A DNA stretch of 64,000 nucleotides, from contig CAVONI010000011.1 in the NCBI GenBank assembly GCA_963697285.1, positions 682,001-746,000 of the forward strand, in the 5' to 3' direction. Positions within the stretch are counted from its first letter, which is position 1, and each line of letters starts with the position of its first letter. This stretch comes from JAEUQQ01 sp963697285 (GTDB taxonomy: Bacteria > Acidobacteriota > Vicinamibacteria > Vicinamibacterales > JAFNAJ01). The notes beneath the pieces were generated by a model. That model did no database searches. It was not told where the DNA came from and worked only from the letters and a program-made list of their open reading frames with translations. Shown here piece after piece: positions 1 through 8,794 of this stretch. A program made the position numbers and the translations under genes.

Positions 1-1
1 C

Positions 2-619
2 GTCGACCACTTCACGCCCACGCACCCGCTTGCGGCAGACCCGTTCGGCAACTCGCTCGGGCCGTTCATCGGCGACCCCGCACACGTCGAGCTGGTGTTC
101 ACGGCACCGACCGCGCGGTACATCACCGAGCGCCGCTGGCACACCTCACAGTACGCCCGGCAGCTCTCCGACGGTCGGTTGCAGTTGTCGCTCGACGTCT
201 GCATCGACTACGCGCTGAAGTCGTGGATCCTCAGCTTCGGCCACAACGTCGAGGTGCGCGCGCCGAATCCACTGGCCGCCTGGCACCGGGACGAGGCCGC
301 GGCCATGCTCGGAGCCGGCCGGCCGACGCCGCCCCCCGGGGGTGCACCTTCGAGCCGCATGCAAATGGCCGACACCGAGGCAGCGCCCGCTCGCGACCAG
401 GGTCCCCAGTCGCGCGCCCAGCGCGCACTGCCTTTCAGCACCGACTGGTATCCGGCGCCGCCGGTCATCGTCGCCGACGCGCACGGCGGCGGTTCAAGCG
501 ACGCGTACGATGCCTACCTCGACACGCTGTTGCGCGAGGCCGAATCCGCCGAGCGGCCGGCGCCGCCGGCAGCGAAGGCATCGCGCCCGGCGCGTTCAAC
601 AAGCAGCCGAAAGCGCTGA
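2..619 (+). CDS. WYL-domain transcriptional regulator, C-terminal part
   Basis: The reading frame is open from the left edge, so the N-terminal part lies outside the window. The visible 205 residues begin inside the C-terminal half of a YafY/DeoR-type regulator. An IGDPAHVELVF segment, then ERRWHTSQ, then a WILSFGHNVEV strand match the WYL C-terminal extension (WCX) pattern of a strand, an RRWHPSQ-like motif and a FG..VEVL strand. Family members bind DNA through an N-terminal helix-turn-helix and sense ligands through the WYL part. About 100 residues after this core are rich in Pro, Ala and Ser and look disordered, an unusually long tail for the family. The gene converges with the PAS sensor, 17 bp away. 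The ligand cannot be inferred. Confidence 0.7.
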   Translation, partial: VDHFTPTHPLAADPFGNSLGPFIGDPAHVELVFTAPTARYITERRWHTSQYARQLSDGRLQLSLDVCIDYALKSWILSFGHNVEVRAPNPLAAWHRDEAAAMLGAGRPTPPPGGAPSSRMQMADTEAAPARDQGPQSRAQRALPFSTDWYPAPPVIVADAHGGGSSDAYDAYLDTLLREAESAERPAPPAAKASRPARSTSSRKR

Positions 620-636
620 GCGCATCGATTGGCGCC

Positions 637-1744
637 TCACTGGAATCGATGCTCGGCCGCATCGGTCACCCGCCCGCGGCTCAGGTCACGGACCAGCCGC
701 GCATAGCCGGTCACGGCCCCTCCCGCCGCTCGCAGGGCGGTCACCGTCACGGCACAGCGGAAGGCCCGCCCTTCGCGATCGACCTCCACCGCCTCGACCG
801 ACAGGCTCCCGCGCCCGGCCGCGAGCTGCAGTTCCTCGCGCAGGCGCCCGGCACGGCGGTCGTCCTCGGTGAAGAACCGGTCGGCACTGGTGCCCACCAC
901 ATCCCGGGCGGCATATCCCATGAGGCGCTCCGCACCCACGTTCCAGTTCGTGATCGCACCGTTCGCGTCGAGACCGTAGAGCGCGTACTCCACCGCCCCG
1001 TCGGCGAGCAGCCGGAAGCGTTCCTCGCATTCGCGCAAGGCGCGCTCAGCGCTGAGGCGAGGCCCGATGTCGCGCACGATGGCCGTGCTGAACTGCTCGC
1101 CGCCCACCACGGTCTGCGAGACCGTGGCCTCGATCGGGAACTCGTCACCCGATCGCCGCAGGCCGACGAGTTGTCCAGGCAGCCCCATCGAGCGCACGGT
1201 CTCGCCGGTCGCGGCAAACCGTGCGAGGTCTGCACCATGTGGTGCGCGGAAGCGCTCTGGCAGGAGCCGGTCGAGGGGCTGGCCGATGACCTCGTGCGCG
1301 CGCCACCCGAAGATGCGCTCGGCCATCGCATTGAAGACGACGATGCGCGACGACGCGTCGACGGTGACGATGGCGTCCATGGCCGACTGGACGATGCCCG
1401 CCAGTCGCGACTCGGTGTCGCCGGCGGTCACACGATCCCCCTCGGCGGTGCGCAGCACGCTGTCGTACGCCTCGGTGATGCGGGCGATCTCGCGCACGCT
1501 CCACGCCACCAGCACCCCGACCGCAACGGCGAGCCCGCATGTGAGGATCGATCAGGACAACTTCGACCGAACCCGCCGCGTCGGCATGGGAGGCCGTGAC
1601 GACGCTCGACACGAGCACGAGCAGGACGCCAGCCAGGGCGACCATCGACATCAGCGGCACGCCGATGGCCCTCGTGAGGAGGCGCTTGATGGGGGCGCGG
1701 CCCGAGACGGAGGGCGAACAATCGGCCAGCGGCGGCGTGCTCAT
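637..1744 (-). CDS. Membrane PAS-PAS sensor protein, apparent frameshift
   Basis: The N-terminal part (from ATG at 1744) has a membrane segment around residues 26-49 (AIGVPLMSMVALAGVLL). After about 20 further residues the frame breaks near 1540-1560. In the next frame a second membrane segment (ILTCGLAVAVGVLVAW) continues without interruption into two PAS domains, the first with a typical DAIVTVDASSRIVVFN core and the second with GLDANGAITNWN. The product would be an inner-membrane signal sensor with a short periplasmic loop. It stops right after the second PAS with no histidine kinase, GGDEF or other output domain, so it is either truncated or passes its signal to a partner. The ligand is unknown. 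Confidence 0.6.
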
Positions 1745-1832
1745 GTCGGTGGAGACACAGCCAGCTTATACCGTCGGGCACTGCCGGGGCGCTGCGCCGC
1801 CGAGTGCGGCGCCCACCGTCGCACCCGATGAG

Positions 1833-3209
1833 CTACGACTCGAGTGGTGAGAACTGCGCCGTGAAGTGACGCAGCACGCGCGGCGCCTTTGTCATCCGCA
1901 GGCCGCGCAGCCGGTCGCGCGCGCCTGCGACCGCGAGGACCGCCTCGGCGACGTAGTCGATGTGCGACTGGGTGTAGACGCGCCGGGGAATCGCCAACCG
2001 CACCAGGTCCATGGGCGCCGCGGTCTCGGAGCCGTCGGGGTGGAGGCCGAACATCACCGTGCCGATCTCGACCCCGCGCACGCCCGCTTCGATGTACAGC
2101 GCGTTGGCCAGGGCGATCCCCGGGTACTGGAGCGGGGGGATGTGCGGCAGCAGGGCCCGGGCATCGATGTAGATCGCGTGGCCTCCGGCCGGCTGGATGA
2201 TCGGCACGCCGCCCTCGGTCAACTTGTCACCGAGATACTCGGTCGACCGGAGGCGGTAACGCAGGTAGCTCTCGTCCACGACCTCTTCGAGGCCGCGCGC
2301 GATGGCCTCGAGGTCGTACCCCGCCAGCCCGCCGTAGGTCGGAAAGCCCTCGGTGAGAATCAGGAGGTTGCGGCACTGCTCGGCCCAGTCGTCGTTGTTC
2401 ATGGCGAGAAAGCCGCCGATGTTCGCCAGCCCGTCTTTCTTCGCCGACATCGTGCAGCCGTCGGCGAGCGCGAACACTTCGCGTGCGATCGCCTTGGGCG
2501 TGGCGTCGGCGAAGCCCGCCTCGCGCATCTTGATGAAGCACGCGTTCTCGGCGAAGCGACACGCGTCGAGGAAGAACGGCTTCCCGTAGCGGTCGCAGAG
2601 GCGCCTGACGCCGCGGAGGTTCTCGAGCGACACGGGTTGCCCGCCGCCGGAGTTGTTGGTGATCGTCACCATGACGAGGGGCACGTGATCGCCCTCGGTG
2701 TCGAGCAGGCGCTCCAGCGCGTCGAGGTCGATGTTGCCCTTGAACGGATGGATCAGCGACGGCACGCGCCCCTCGGCAATCACCAGGTCGCGCGCCTCGG
2801 CGCGCTCGACCTCGATGTTGGCGCGTGTCGTGTCGAAGTGATTGTTGTTGGGCACGATGTGCCCTGGCTCGAGGATGGTGTGGAACAGGATGCGCTCGGC
2901 CGCGCGTCCCTGGTGCGTGGGGATGATGTGGCGATACCCCGTGAGATCCTGCACCACGTCGCGGAACCGGTAGTACGACCGGCTGCCGGCATACGACTCG
3001 TCGCCCTGGATCAGTGCGCCCCATTGCGCTGACGACATGGCCCCGGTGCCCGAGTCGGTCAGCAGGTCAATCAGCACGTCGTCAGCGTGGAGCAGGAAGA
3101 CGTTGAACCCCGCCTGCTGCAGGGCCGCGACACGCTCGTCGCGCGTCGTCGGCTTGATCGCCTCGACCGACTTGATACGGAACGGCTCGATGATCGTGCG
3201 CGTGTGCAC
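1833..3209 (-). CDS. tnaA: Tryptophanase (tryptophan indole-lyase)
   Basis: A cytoplasmic PLP enzyme that cleaves L-tryptophan to indole, pyruvate and ammonia. At 458 residues it has the normal family length. It is alignable end to end with the tryptophanase / tyrosine phenol-lyase family, including the start (EPFRIKSVE), IDLLTDSGTGAMS (residues 47-59), PTHQGR (97-102), TITNNSGGGQPVS and the PLP lysine in MSAKKDG (second Lys, about 258). Two sites separate it from tyrosine phenol-lyase: an Asp in FDTT (126), where the phenol-lyase has Thr, and GVRGVEIG, where the phenol-lyase has an Arg-containing MERG. Both favour tryptophanase. No tnaC leader or Trp permease is next to it, and the upstream gap is filled by a 41-bp tandem repeat. 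Indole production is the expected phenotype. Confidence 0.9.
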   Translation of the reverse strand: MHTRTIIEPFRIKSVEAIKPTTRDERVAALQQAGFNVFLLHADDVLIDLLTDSGTGAMSSAQWGALIQGDESYAGSRSYYRFRDVVQDLTGYRHIIPTHQGRAAERILFHTILEPGHIVPNNNHFDTTRANIEVERAEARDLVIAEGRVPSLIHPFKGNIDLDALERLLDTEGDHVPLVMVTITNNSGGGQPVSLENLRGVRRLCDRYGKPFFLDACRFAENACFIKMREAGFADATPKAIAREVFALADGCTMSAKKDGLANIGGFLAMNNDDWAEQCRNLLILTEGFPTYGGLAGYDLEAIARGLEEVVDESYLRYRLRSTEYLGDKLTEGGVPIIQPAGGHAIYIDARALLPHIPPLQYPGIALANALYIEAGVRGVEIGTVMFGLHPDGSETAAPMDLVRLAIPRRVYTQSHIDYVAEAVLAVAGARDRLRGLRMTKAPRVLRHFTAQFSPLES

Positions 3210-3229
3210 GCTGAACTCCCTGTCGAGGA

Positions 3230-3393
3230 CCTGCCCTGAGCGAGCTGACGAATGCCCGCGAGCCGAAGAGCCTGCCCTGAGCGAGCTTCCGAATGTCCGC
3301 GAGCCGAAGGGCCTGCCCTGAGCGAGCTTCCGAATGTCCGCGAGCCGAAGGGCCTGCCCTGAGCGAGCTTCCGAATGTCCGCGAGCCGAAGGG
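3230..3393. repeat. Four tandem 41-bp repeats between tnaA and ppa
   Basis: Copies begin at 3230, 3271, 3312 and 3353, exactly 41 bp apart. Each starts CCTGCCCTGAGCGAGC and ends GCGAGCCGAAGGG or a close variant. The last three are identical or nearly so, and the first has a few changes. The array fills the gap between the start of tnaA and the stop codon of ppa (3394). It has no spacers, so it is not a CRISPR array. The unit looks like a common high-GC dispersed motif (CCCTGAGCGAG..CGAAGGG) interrupted by a short insert. Confidence 0.9.
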
Positions 3394-3942
3394 TTACTTG
3401 CGCGACAACTCGCCGCGACGCAGCTTGCGGTACATGTCGAGGGCGTCCTCGAGGATCTTGATGGCCTCGTCGGGGCCCATGAAATCCTCGACCACGACCT
3501 GCTTGTTCTCGAGGATCTTGTAGTCCTCGAAGAAGCGCTTGATTTCGCGCAACTGGTGGGCGGGCAGCTGCGTGTGCAGGGTGTAGTCGGCGACTGCCGG
3601 ATCCTTCACGCTTACGGCGATGATCTTGTCGTCGATGCCCTTCTCGTCGCGCATCCGCATGACGCCAATCGCCCGCGCCTCGACGACCGTTGCCGGCACG
3701 ACTGATTCCTGCGACAGCACCAGCGCGTCGAGCGGGTCGCCGTCGTCGCAGAACGTCCGCGGGATGAACCCGTAATTGGCGGGATAGTACACCGCCGAGT
3801 ACAGGACGCGATCGAGCTTCATCAGCCCGGATTCCTTGTCGAGTTCGTACTTGCAGCGACTCCCCATCGGCACTTCGATGATGACGGGGAACTCCTTCGC
3901 GGTGAGCTGGTCGTCAACGTAGATGTCATGCCACGGGTGCAT
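3394..3942 (-). CDS. ppa: Inorganic pyrophosphatase, family I
   Basis: Hydrolyses pyrophosphate released by biosynthetic reactions to two phosphates in the cytoplasm, using Mg2+. The 182-residue protein has the expected length. It carries the family signature DGDPLDALV (residues 67-75) with its three metal-binding Asp residues, YPANYGFIP (53-61), and a late KRFFEDYK segment with a conserved Lys. The start ATG at 3942 gives the usual short N-terminus. It is in the same direction as tnaA, but the repeat array makes co-transcription unlikely to be tightly coupled. Confidence 0.95.
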   Translation of the reverse strand: MHPWHDIYVDDQLTAKEFPVIIEVPMGSRCKYELDKESGLMKLDRVLYSAVYYPANYGFIPRTFCDDGDPLDALVLSQESVVPATVVEARAIGVMRMRDEKGIDDKIIAVSVKDPAVADYTLHTQLPAHQLREIKRFFEDYKILENKQVVVEDFMGPDEAIKILEDALDMYRKLRRGELSRK

Positions 3943-4015
3943 GGTGCGGAGTGTACCACGTCATTCGCCGCCTTTCAGGAGGGGCGGCCGCGGTCGTGGG
4001 GGGCGCGATGTCGTG

Positions 4016-6556
4016 TCAGCGCCCGCACGACCGCATTCGCTCGCGGAGTCGCGCGGTCGCGCCGGAACTGTCGCAGGCCGTAGACGCCCGGGCCACCAGC
4101 CATCGGTGCTGCTCGAGGCTCTCGTTCCATGACGCGCACGACAAGGCGGGAGCACCGAGGTGATCGCCGATGGCTTCTGCGACCCTCGCGAGGTCGCATC
4201 GGGCTTGCGCATTGTCGGGATCGCCGGCGGCAGTTGCACGGTGTCCATCGCGTGCGGCGAGCCACATGCCGAGCGCCTCGGCGTCGTGCCTCAGCAGCAC
4301 CAGCGCCGAGGCCAGCGTCTCCTGGCTGATCGCAACCGACCGTGCAGCGATCGCGTTCGACGGGTCGGCGCGCGCCAGCCGCTCGAACTGCCGCAGGGCA
4401 CCGCGGTAGTCGACGACCGCGCCCGGAACGTCGTCGCGTCGCCGCTTGACGTTGCCGAGCTTCTCGTAGGCAATCGCCAGGTCGCGCTGGAACTCGTCGT
4501 TGATTTCTCCCGAACGCGCCAGCGCCTGCCGAATCGAGAACGACTCGGCATAGGCCACCTGCGCCGCGTCGAGCGCCCCGGTCACCTCGTGCATCGTTCC
4601 GATACGCTCGAGCACGATCCCGACGTAGCGGCGCACGCGGGCCTCGGCGCCTGGTTCCGCCGCCAGCGTGCGGAGCATCGTCAACGCCGCATCGTAGTGG
4701 CGCTGCGCCTCTGCGGTCTGCCCGGCGTTCGGAAAATTGGGATTGCCGAGCACGTCACCGAGCTTGATGTCGGCCACGGCCGCATTGAAGCGCTGATCGG
4801 CGGCCCTCGGCCGCGCCGCCAGCTCGGTGAAGACACGTTGCGAGGTCCGCATGTGATCGAGCGCCCCATCGAGGTCGCCCGACCACGAGAGCACGTCCGC
4901 GAGGCGGCGGTGCGCCATGCCGAGCGTCGCCTCGGCCTCCAGGTCGATCCCGGTGCGCGTCAGGGTTGTCGCAATCGCAATGGCACGTTCGTAGCTCGCG
5001 CGGGCCCCGGCGGTGTCGCCGAGGTTGGCACTGGTCGGGTGGCCCTGCGCGTCGCCGACCTTCACGTAGGCCGCCGCGAGTTCGCGTTGCAGCGACCGAT
5101 CGTCTGACGCCTCCGACGCCAGGCGCCCGAGATAGTCGATGGCCGTCCTGACCATCAGGGCTCGCGCCTGCGTCGTGCCCGGGACGTTCACGATCGCATC
5201 GTGCACGTCGAACATGAACGTCCGCGCCAACTCGCGTACCTCGGTGAATCGGCGGGCCGCACGGCTCTGGGCCTCGAGCGTGAGTTGCATCTGGCGCAGG
5301 GTGACGCCAAGGCTGGTGACGACCAGGACGAAGACCGTGCCCGCCAGGCTGAGGGCGAGCCGGTGCCGTCGAACGAAACATCCAAGCCTGTAGGTGGTCG
5401 ACTGCCCCCGTGCCAGCACCGGGTGGTGCGCCAGGTGGCGTTCCAGGTCGCGACTCAGCTCCCCGACCGACGCGTACCGCTCGGCCTCGTCCTTCGCCAT
5501 CGCCTTCCCGACGATGGCGTCGATGTCGCCGCGCAGGGCCCGAGCGAGCGCGTCGGGCGTGGTCGCCAACAGGGCCGCCGCGCCTGCCCCGCGTCCCGAC
5601 GCTCGCACGGCATCGCTCGGGACTGGCGCGGTGACAGCACTCAGCTGCGCGCGCAGGTTGTCGGGGGTCGTCGCGTCGAACCGGTACGGACGACGGCCCG
5701 TGACGAGAACGTAGAGGAGCACGCCCAGCGAGTAGACATCGCTCGCCGTGGTCACCGGCCGTCCATACACCTGCTCCGGGCTGGCGAAGTCGGGCGTCAT
5801 CAGCCACGTGCTCGCCACCGACGGATCGACGTCGTGCGCTGGCGCGTCGACGTCGCCGAGGAGCCGTGCAATCCCGAAATCGAGCAGCTTGGGCACGCCG
5901 GCCGCGGTCACGAGGATGTTGTCGGGCTTGATGTCGCGGTGCACCGTCAACTGCTGGTGAGCGTATTTCACCGCGCCGCACACCACCGCGAACAGCCGCA
6001 GCCGCTCGTCGAGCCCCAGGTGGTGCTCGTCGCAGTATTGCGTGATGGGCACGCCCTCCACGAGTTCCATCACGAGGAACGGCTGCCCGGTCGGCGTCTG
6101 GCCTCCGTCGATCAGGCGTGCGATGTTCGGATGGTCGAGCGCGGCCAGGGCGCGACGCTCCTGCTGGAACCGGGCCGTGAACTGCCCCGACACGAGGTCA
6201 CTCCGCACGACCTTGACCGCGGCCACGCCATCGTAGCTGCCGTCGGCCCGCACCGCGCTGTACACGGCGCCCATGCCCCCCTGGCCCACGAGGGCCACGA
6301 GTCGCCAGGCGCCCAGCCTCGTGCCGATCAGCGGATCCCTGGCAGGCTCGCCGACCAGCGACGCCACGTTCGCGACGGGCGACTCGAGAAACCGCGTGTC
6401 GTCATCGCACCACTCCAGGAGCGACTCCACTTCGCGCCGGAGCGCCGCGTCAGCGCCACACTGCGCCTCCAGGAACGGCGTCCGCGCCTCGACGGGCAGT
6501 GCGGTGGCTGCGGCAAACAGCTGCTTGGCCCGGTCCCAGTTCGTAGGGGTCGGCAT
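4016..6556 (-). CDS. PknB-type Ser/Thr protein kinase with membrane segment and TPR-like tail
   Basis: An 846-residue signalling kinase. After an N-terminal region of about 80 residues typical of these acidobacterial kinases, the catalytic domain is complete: Gly-rich loop GQGGMG (91-96), Lys in AAVKVV (115), HRDIKPDN with catalytic Asp (208), DFG (226-228) and a degenerate APE motif, FASPE (257-261). A membrane helix follows at about 400-420, then about 420 residues of helical TPR-like repeats that should face the periplasm and mediate protein contacts. Such kinases are usually regulated by autophosphorylation in the activation loop. Its substrate is unknown and its neighbours do not form an obvious operon with it. 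Confidence 0.9.
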   Translation of the reverse strand: MPTPTNWDRAKQLFAAATALPVEARTPFLEAQCGADAALRREVESLLEWCDDDTRFLESPVANVASLVGEPARDPLIGTRLGAWRLVALVGQGGMGAVYSAVRADGSYDGVAAVKVVRSDLVSGQFTARFQQERRALAALDHPNIARLIDGGQTPTGQPFLVMELVEGVPITQYCDEHHLGLDERLRLFAVVCGAVKYAHQQLTVHRDIKPDNILVTAAGVPKLLDFGIARLLGDVDAPAHDVDPSVASTWLMTPDFASPEQVYGRPVTTASDVYSLGVLLYVLVTGRRPYRFDATTPDNLRAQLSAVTAPVPSDAVRASGRGAGAAALLATTPDALARALRGDIDAIVGKAMAKDEAERYASVGELSRDLERHLAHHPVLARGQSTTYRLGCFVRRHRLALSLAGTVFVLVVTSLGVTLRQMQLTLEAQSRAARRFTEVRELARTFMFDVHDAIVNVPGTTQARALMVRTAIDYLGRLASEASDDRSLQRELAAAYVKVGDAQGHPTSANLGDTAGARASYERAIAIATTLTRTGIDLEAEATLGMAHRRLADVLSWSGDLDGALDHMRTSQRVFTELAARPRAADQRFNAAVADIKLGDVLGNPNFPNAGQTAEAQRHYDAALTMLRTLAAEPGAEARVRRYVGIVLERIGTMHEVTGALDAAQVAYAESFSIRQALARSGEINDEFQRDLAIAYEKLGNVKRRRDDVPGAVVDYRGALRQFERLARADPSNAIAARSVAISQETLASALVLLRHDAEALGMWLAARDGHRATAAGDPDNAQARCDLARVAEAIGDHLGAPALSCASWNESLEQHRWLVARASTACDSSGATARLRERMRSCGR

Positions 6557-6673
6557 GTTCAGGCTCGGATTGACGTGAACGTCGGCATCGTGGCTTCAAC
6601 TTCATCGGCATGCGCCCGGGGCCCCGTCAACCGCGGTGACCCGGGCGCCTCGAGGGTGAGCTACCATCATGCC

Positions 6674-7897
6674 GTGATTCGCACCCTTCTCGCTGACTAC
6701 CCCGCGTGGGAACGCCTGGGCTTGTCGCTGGGCTTCGCCCTCGCCGTGTCGTTCCTGGTCGCCGAAGTCGTGGCGCGCGGGATCAGGGTGATCCTCCGCG
6801 CGCTGCTCGGACGGCACGACGACCCGGCGGCGCTCGAGGCCCTGGTCAGGCCCGTTCGCTACGCCCGCGCCGTCGTGCTCTTCGTCGTCCTGGCCACCCT
6901 GGTCTCTCCCGCCCTCGCGCTGGCCGGCTTCGACTACCACCTCGGGCTCGATCCCGAGTCGCTCATCGCGTGGTTTTTCGGCTCGGGCCTGCGCATCGTG
7001 CTCGTGGCCGGACTCGCCTGGCTGGTCGTGAGAATCACCGGCATCCTGCTCACGCGCATCGAGCGCGAGGTCGCCCGGAGCAACACCCCCGACGCGCTCG
7101 AGCGCGCACGCCGACTCCGGACCCTCGGCAGCCTCGTGAGGAACGTCGTGGGCATCATGGTCACGGGCACGGCAATACTGATGGTCCTTCGCGAACTGCG
7201 CATCGACATCGTGCCCCTCCTGACCGGCGCCGGCATCGCCGGCCTCGCGATCGGGTTCGGCGCGCAGACGCTGGTCAAGGACGTCATCAGCGGCTTCTTC
7301 ATCATCCTCGAGAACCAGGTGCGGGTTGGCGACGTGGCGGTGATCAACGGCACCGGCGGCCTCGTCGAGGACATCACGCTGCGCACGATCGTCCTGCGCG
7401 ACATGGAAGGCACGGTGCACGTCTTTCCCAACGGCGGCATCAACACGCTGGCGAACCGGTCGAAGGACTTCTCGTACGCGGTCATCGACGTCAGCGTCGC
7501 CTACAGGGAAGACACCGATCGCGTGTCACGCGTCCTGCGCGAGGTCGGCGACGACGTGCGCAAGGCCCCTGGCCTGGGTGACGTCATCCTCGAACCGCTC
7601 GAAGTGCTCGGCGTGGATGCATTCAACGACTCCGGCGTGGTCATCAAGACGCGGATCAAGACGTTGCCGCTGAAGCAATGGGACGTCGGCCGCGAGCTCA
7701 GGCGGCGCATCAAGCAGCGCTTCGATGCCGAGGGAATCGAGATCCCCTTCCCGCAGGTGTCGCTGTCGGTGCGGACCCTGGCCAACGCCATGCGCGCAGG
7801 CGACGTGGATGCGCCGGGCGCGGGTGCCGACACCACCAGGCCCGCGGGGATGCCGGCGGCCGGGGAACCGGCCAGAACCGCCGGGCCCCGGGGGTAG
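6674..7897 (+). CDS. MscS-family mechanosensitive channel
   Basis: A small-conductance mechanosensitive channel relative of 407 residues in the inner membrane, expected to release solutes upon osmotic downshock. Several hydrophobic helices precede the pore-lining segment and beta domain. The family core is clear: LLTGAGIAGLAIGFGAQ, then LVKDVISGFFIILENQ, then VRVGDVAVING, then VFPNGGI. The frame is open far upstream, but homology begins at a GTG (6674), about 12 bp after a GAGGGTGAG sequence, so that start was chosen. The C-terminus ends in a Pro/Ala-rich tail of about 35 residues. It is convergent with deoC, only 15 bp away. Confidence 0.88.
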   Translation: MIRTLLADYPAWERLGLSLGFALAVSFLVAEVVARGIRVILRALLGRHDDPAALEALVRPVRYARAVVLFVVLATLVSPALALAGFDYHLGLDPESLIAWFFGSGLRIVLVAGLAWLVVRITGILLTRIEREVARSNTPDALERARRLRTLGSLVRNVVGIMVTGTAILMVLRELRIDIVPLLTGAGIAGLAIGFGAQTLVKDVISGFFIILENQVRVGDVAVINGTGGLVEDITLRTIVLRDMEGTVHVFPNGGINTLANRSKDFSYAVIDVSVAYREDTDRVSRVLREVGDDVRKAPGLGDVILEPLEVLGVDAFNDSGVVIKTRIKTLPLKQWDVGRELRRRIKQRFDAEGIEIPFPQVSLSVRTLANAMRAGDVDAPGAGADTTRPAGMPAAGEPARTAGPRG

Positions 7898-7912
7898 TGG
7901 CCCTGCCCCGGG
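7887..7912. terminator. Possible bidirectional hairpin between MscS gene and deoC
   Basis: CCCGGGG (7887-7893) can pair with CCCCGGG (7906-7912) around a 12-nt loop. It spans the 15-bp gap between two convergent stop codons. There is no clear T-tract on either side, so termination is an inference from position and stem only. Confidence 0.3.
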
Positions 7913-8794
7913 TCAGTAGCTGTGACCCGGTCCGGCGATCGTCTCGCCTTTCGACTCGCGCACGATCCTGATACCGGCGCTGGCGCCAACACGGGTGGCT
8001 CCCGCCGCGACCATCTGCTTGAGATCGTCGTAGCCACGCACGCCGCCGGCGGCCTTCACGCCCATCTCGGGCCCGACGACCCGCCGCATCAGCGCCACGT
8101 CGGCAGGCGTGGCGCCTCCCTTGGCGAATCCGGTAGACGTCTTCACGAAGTCGGCGCCCGCCGCCTTCGACAGCGTGCACGCGGTGACCTTCTCGTCGTC
8201 GGTGAGCAGCGCAGCCTCGATGATCACCTTGCTGACCGCACCGGCCGAGCGGCAGACATCGGCCACGGCTTCGATGTCGCGCTCGACCAATCGCAGGTCG
8301 CCCGATTTCAGCGCGCCGATGTTGATCACCATGTCGACCTCGGTCGCGCCGTCGAAAATCACCCGGCGCGTCTCGTAGGCCTTCACGTCCGACGTCGTGG
8401 CACCGAGCGGAAACCCCACGACGGTGCACACACCGATCCCGTGCGCCCGCAGCATCTGGGCGCACACCGCGACCCACGTCGGGTTGACGCACACGGTCGC
8501 GAACCGGAATTCCTGAGCCTCGCGGCACAGCGTCTCGATCTCGGCACGGCTCGCGTCGGGCCGCAGCAGGGTGTGGTCGATGACGCCGGCCACGTCCTTC
8601 GAGGCGCCGCCGCCGGCGTGCAACCCCAGGCGGTTCGCGCCCGCGTCGAGCACGCCGCGCAAGCGCGTCGGGCAACAGTTCTCGGCGAAACCGTGGCACG
8701 CGCATCGCGCGGTCGCGACGAGGCCGGTGGCCGCCGCAACTTCCTCGGTGACGATCTCGATCAGGCGCTGCAGGTCGAACTGGGATGGCGTCAT
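7913..8794 (-). CDS. deoC: Deoxyribose-phosphate aldolase, microcompartment-type with N-terminal extension
   Basis: Class I aldolase that splits 2-deoxyribose 5-phosphate into acetaldehyde and glyceraldehyde 3-phosphate. The catalytic part (about residues 68-293) has the Schiff-base Lys in VKTSTGF (218), a second Lys in VKAAGG (248) and the Asp in EVDMV (154). It carries about 65 extra N-terminal residues: an amphipathic helix (FDLQRLIEIVTEEVA, 6-20), a Cys cluster (31, 33, 40, 41) and a DAGANRLG stretch. Short N-terminal amphipathic helices are the usual encapsulation peptides of microcompartment aldolases and dehydrogenases, so this looks like a BMC-type DeoC. ATG at 8794 overlaps the rpiB stop (ATGA), showing translational coupling. 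No shell protein gene is in the window. Confidence 0.88.
   Translation of the reverse strand: MTPSQFDLQRLIEIVTEEVAAATGLVATARCACHGFAENCCPTRLRGVLDAGANRLGLHAGGGASKDVAGVIDHTLLRPDASRAEIETLCREAQEFRFATVCVNPTWVAVCAQMLRAHGIGVCTVVGFPLGATTSDVKAYETRRVIFDGATEVDMVINIGALKSGDLRLVERDIEAVADVCRSAGAVSKVIIEAALLTDDEKVTACTLSKAAGADFVKTSTGFAKGGATPADVALMRRVVGPEMGVKAAGGVRGYDDLKQMVAAGATRVGASAGIRIVRESKGETIAGPGHSY

Noticed and set aside
223..1599. 458-codon plus-strand frame over the PAS sensor
   Set aside because: Low-complexity Arg/Ala/Gly composition and antisense to clear PAS domains.
1833..3209. Tyrosine phenol-lyase instead of tryptophanase
   Set aside because: The Asp in FDTT and the GVRGVEIG block agree with tryptophanase, not with the Thr and MERG of the phenol-lyase.
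3230..3393. Possible CRISPR array
   Set aside because: Units follow each other directly with no unique spacers, and no cas genes are present.
5201..6673. Long upstream extension of the MscS frame
   Set aside because: It is antisense to the kinase gene and has no channel features; the real start is at 6674.
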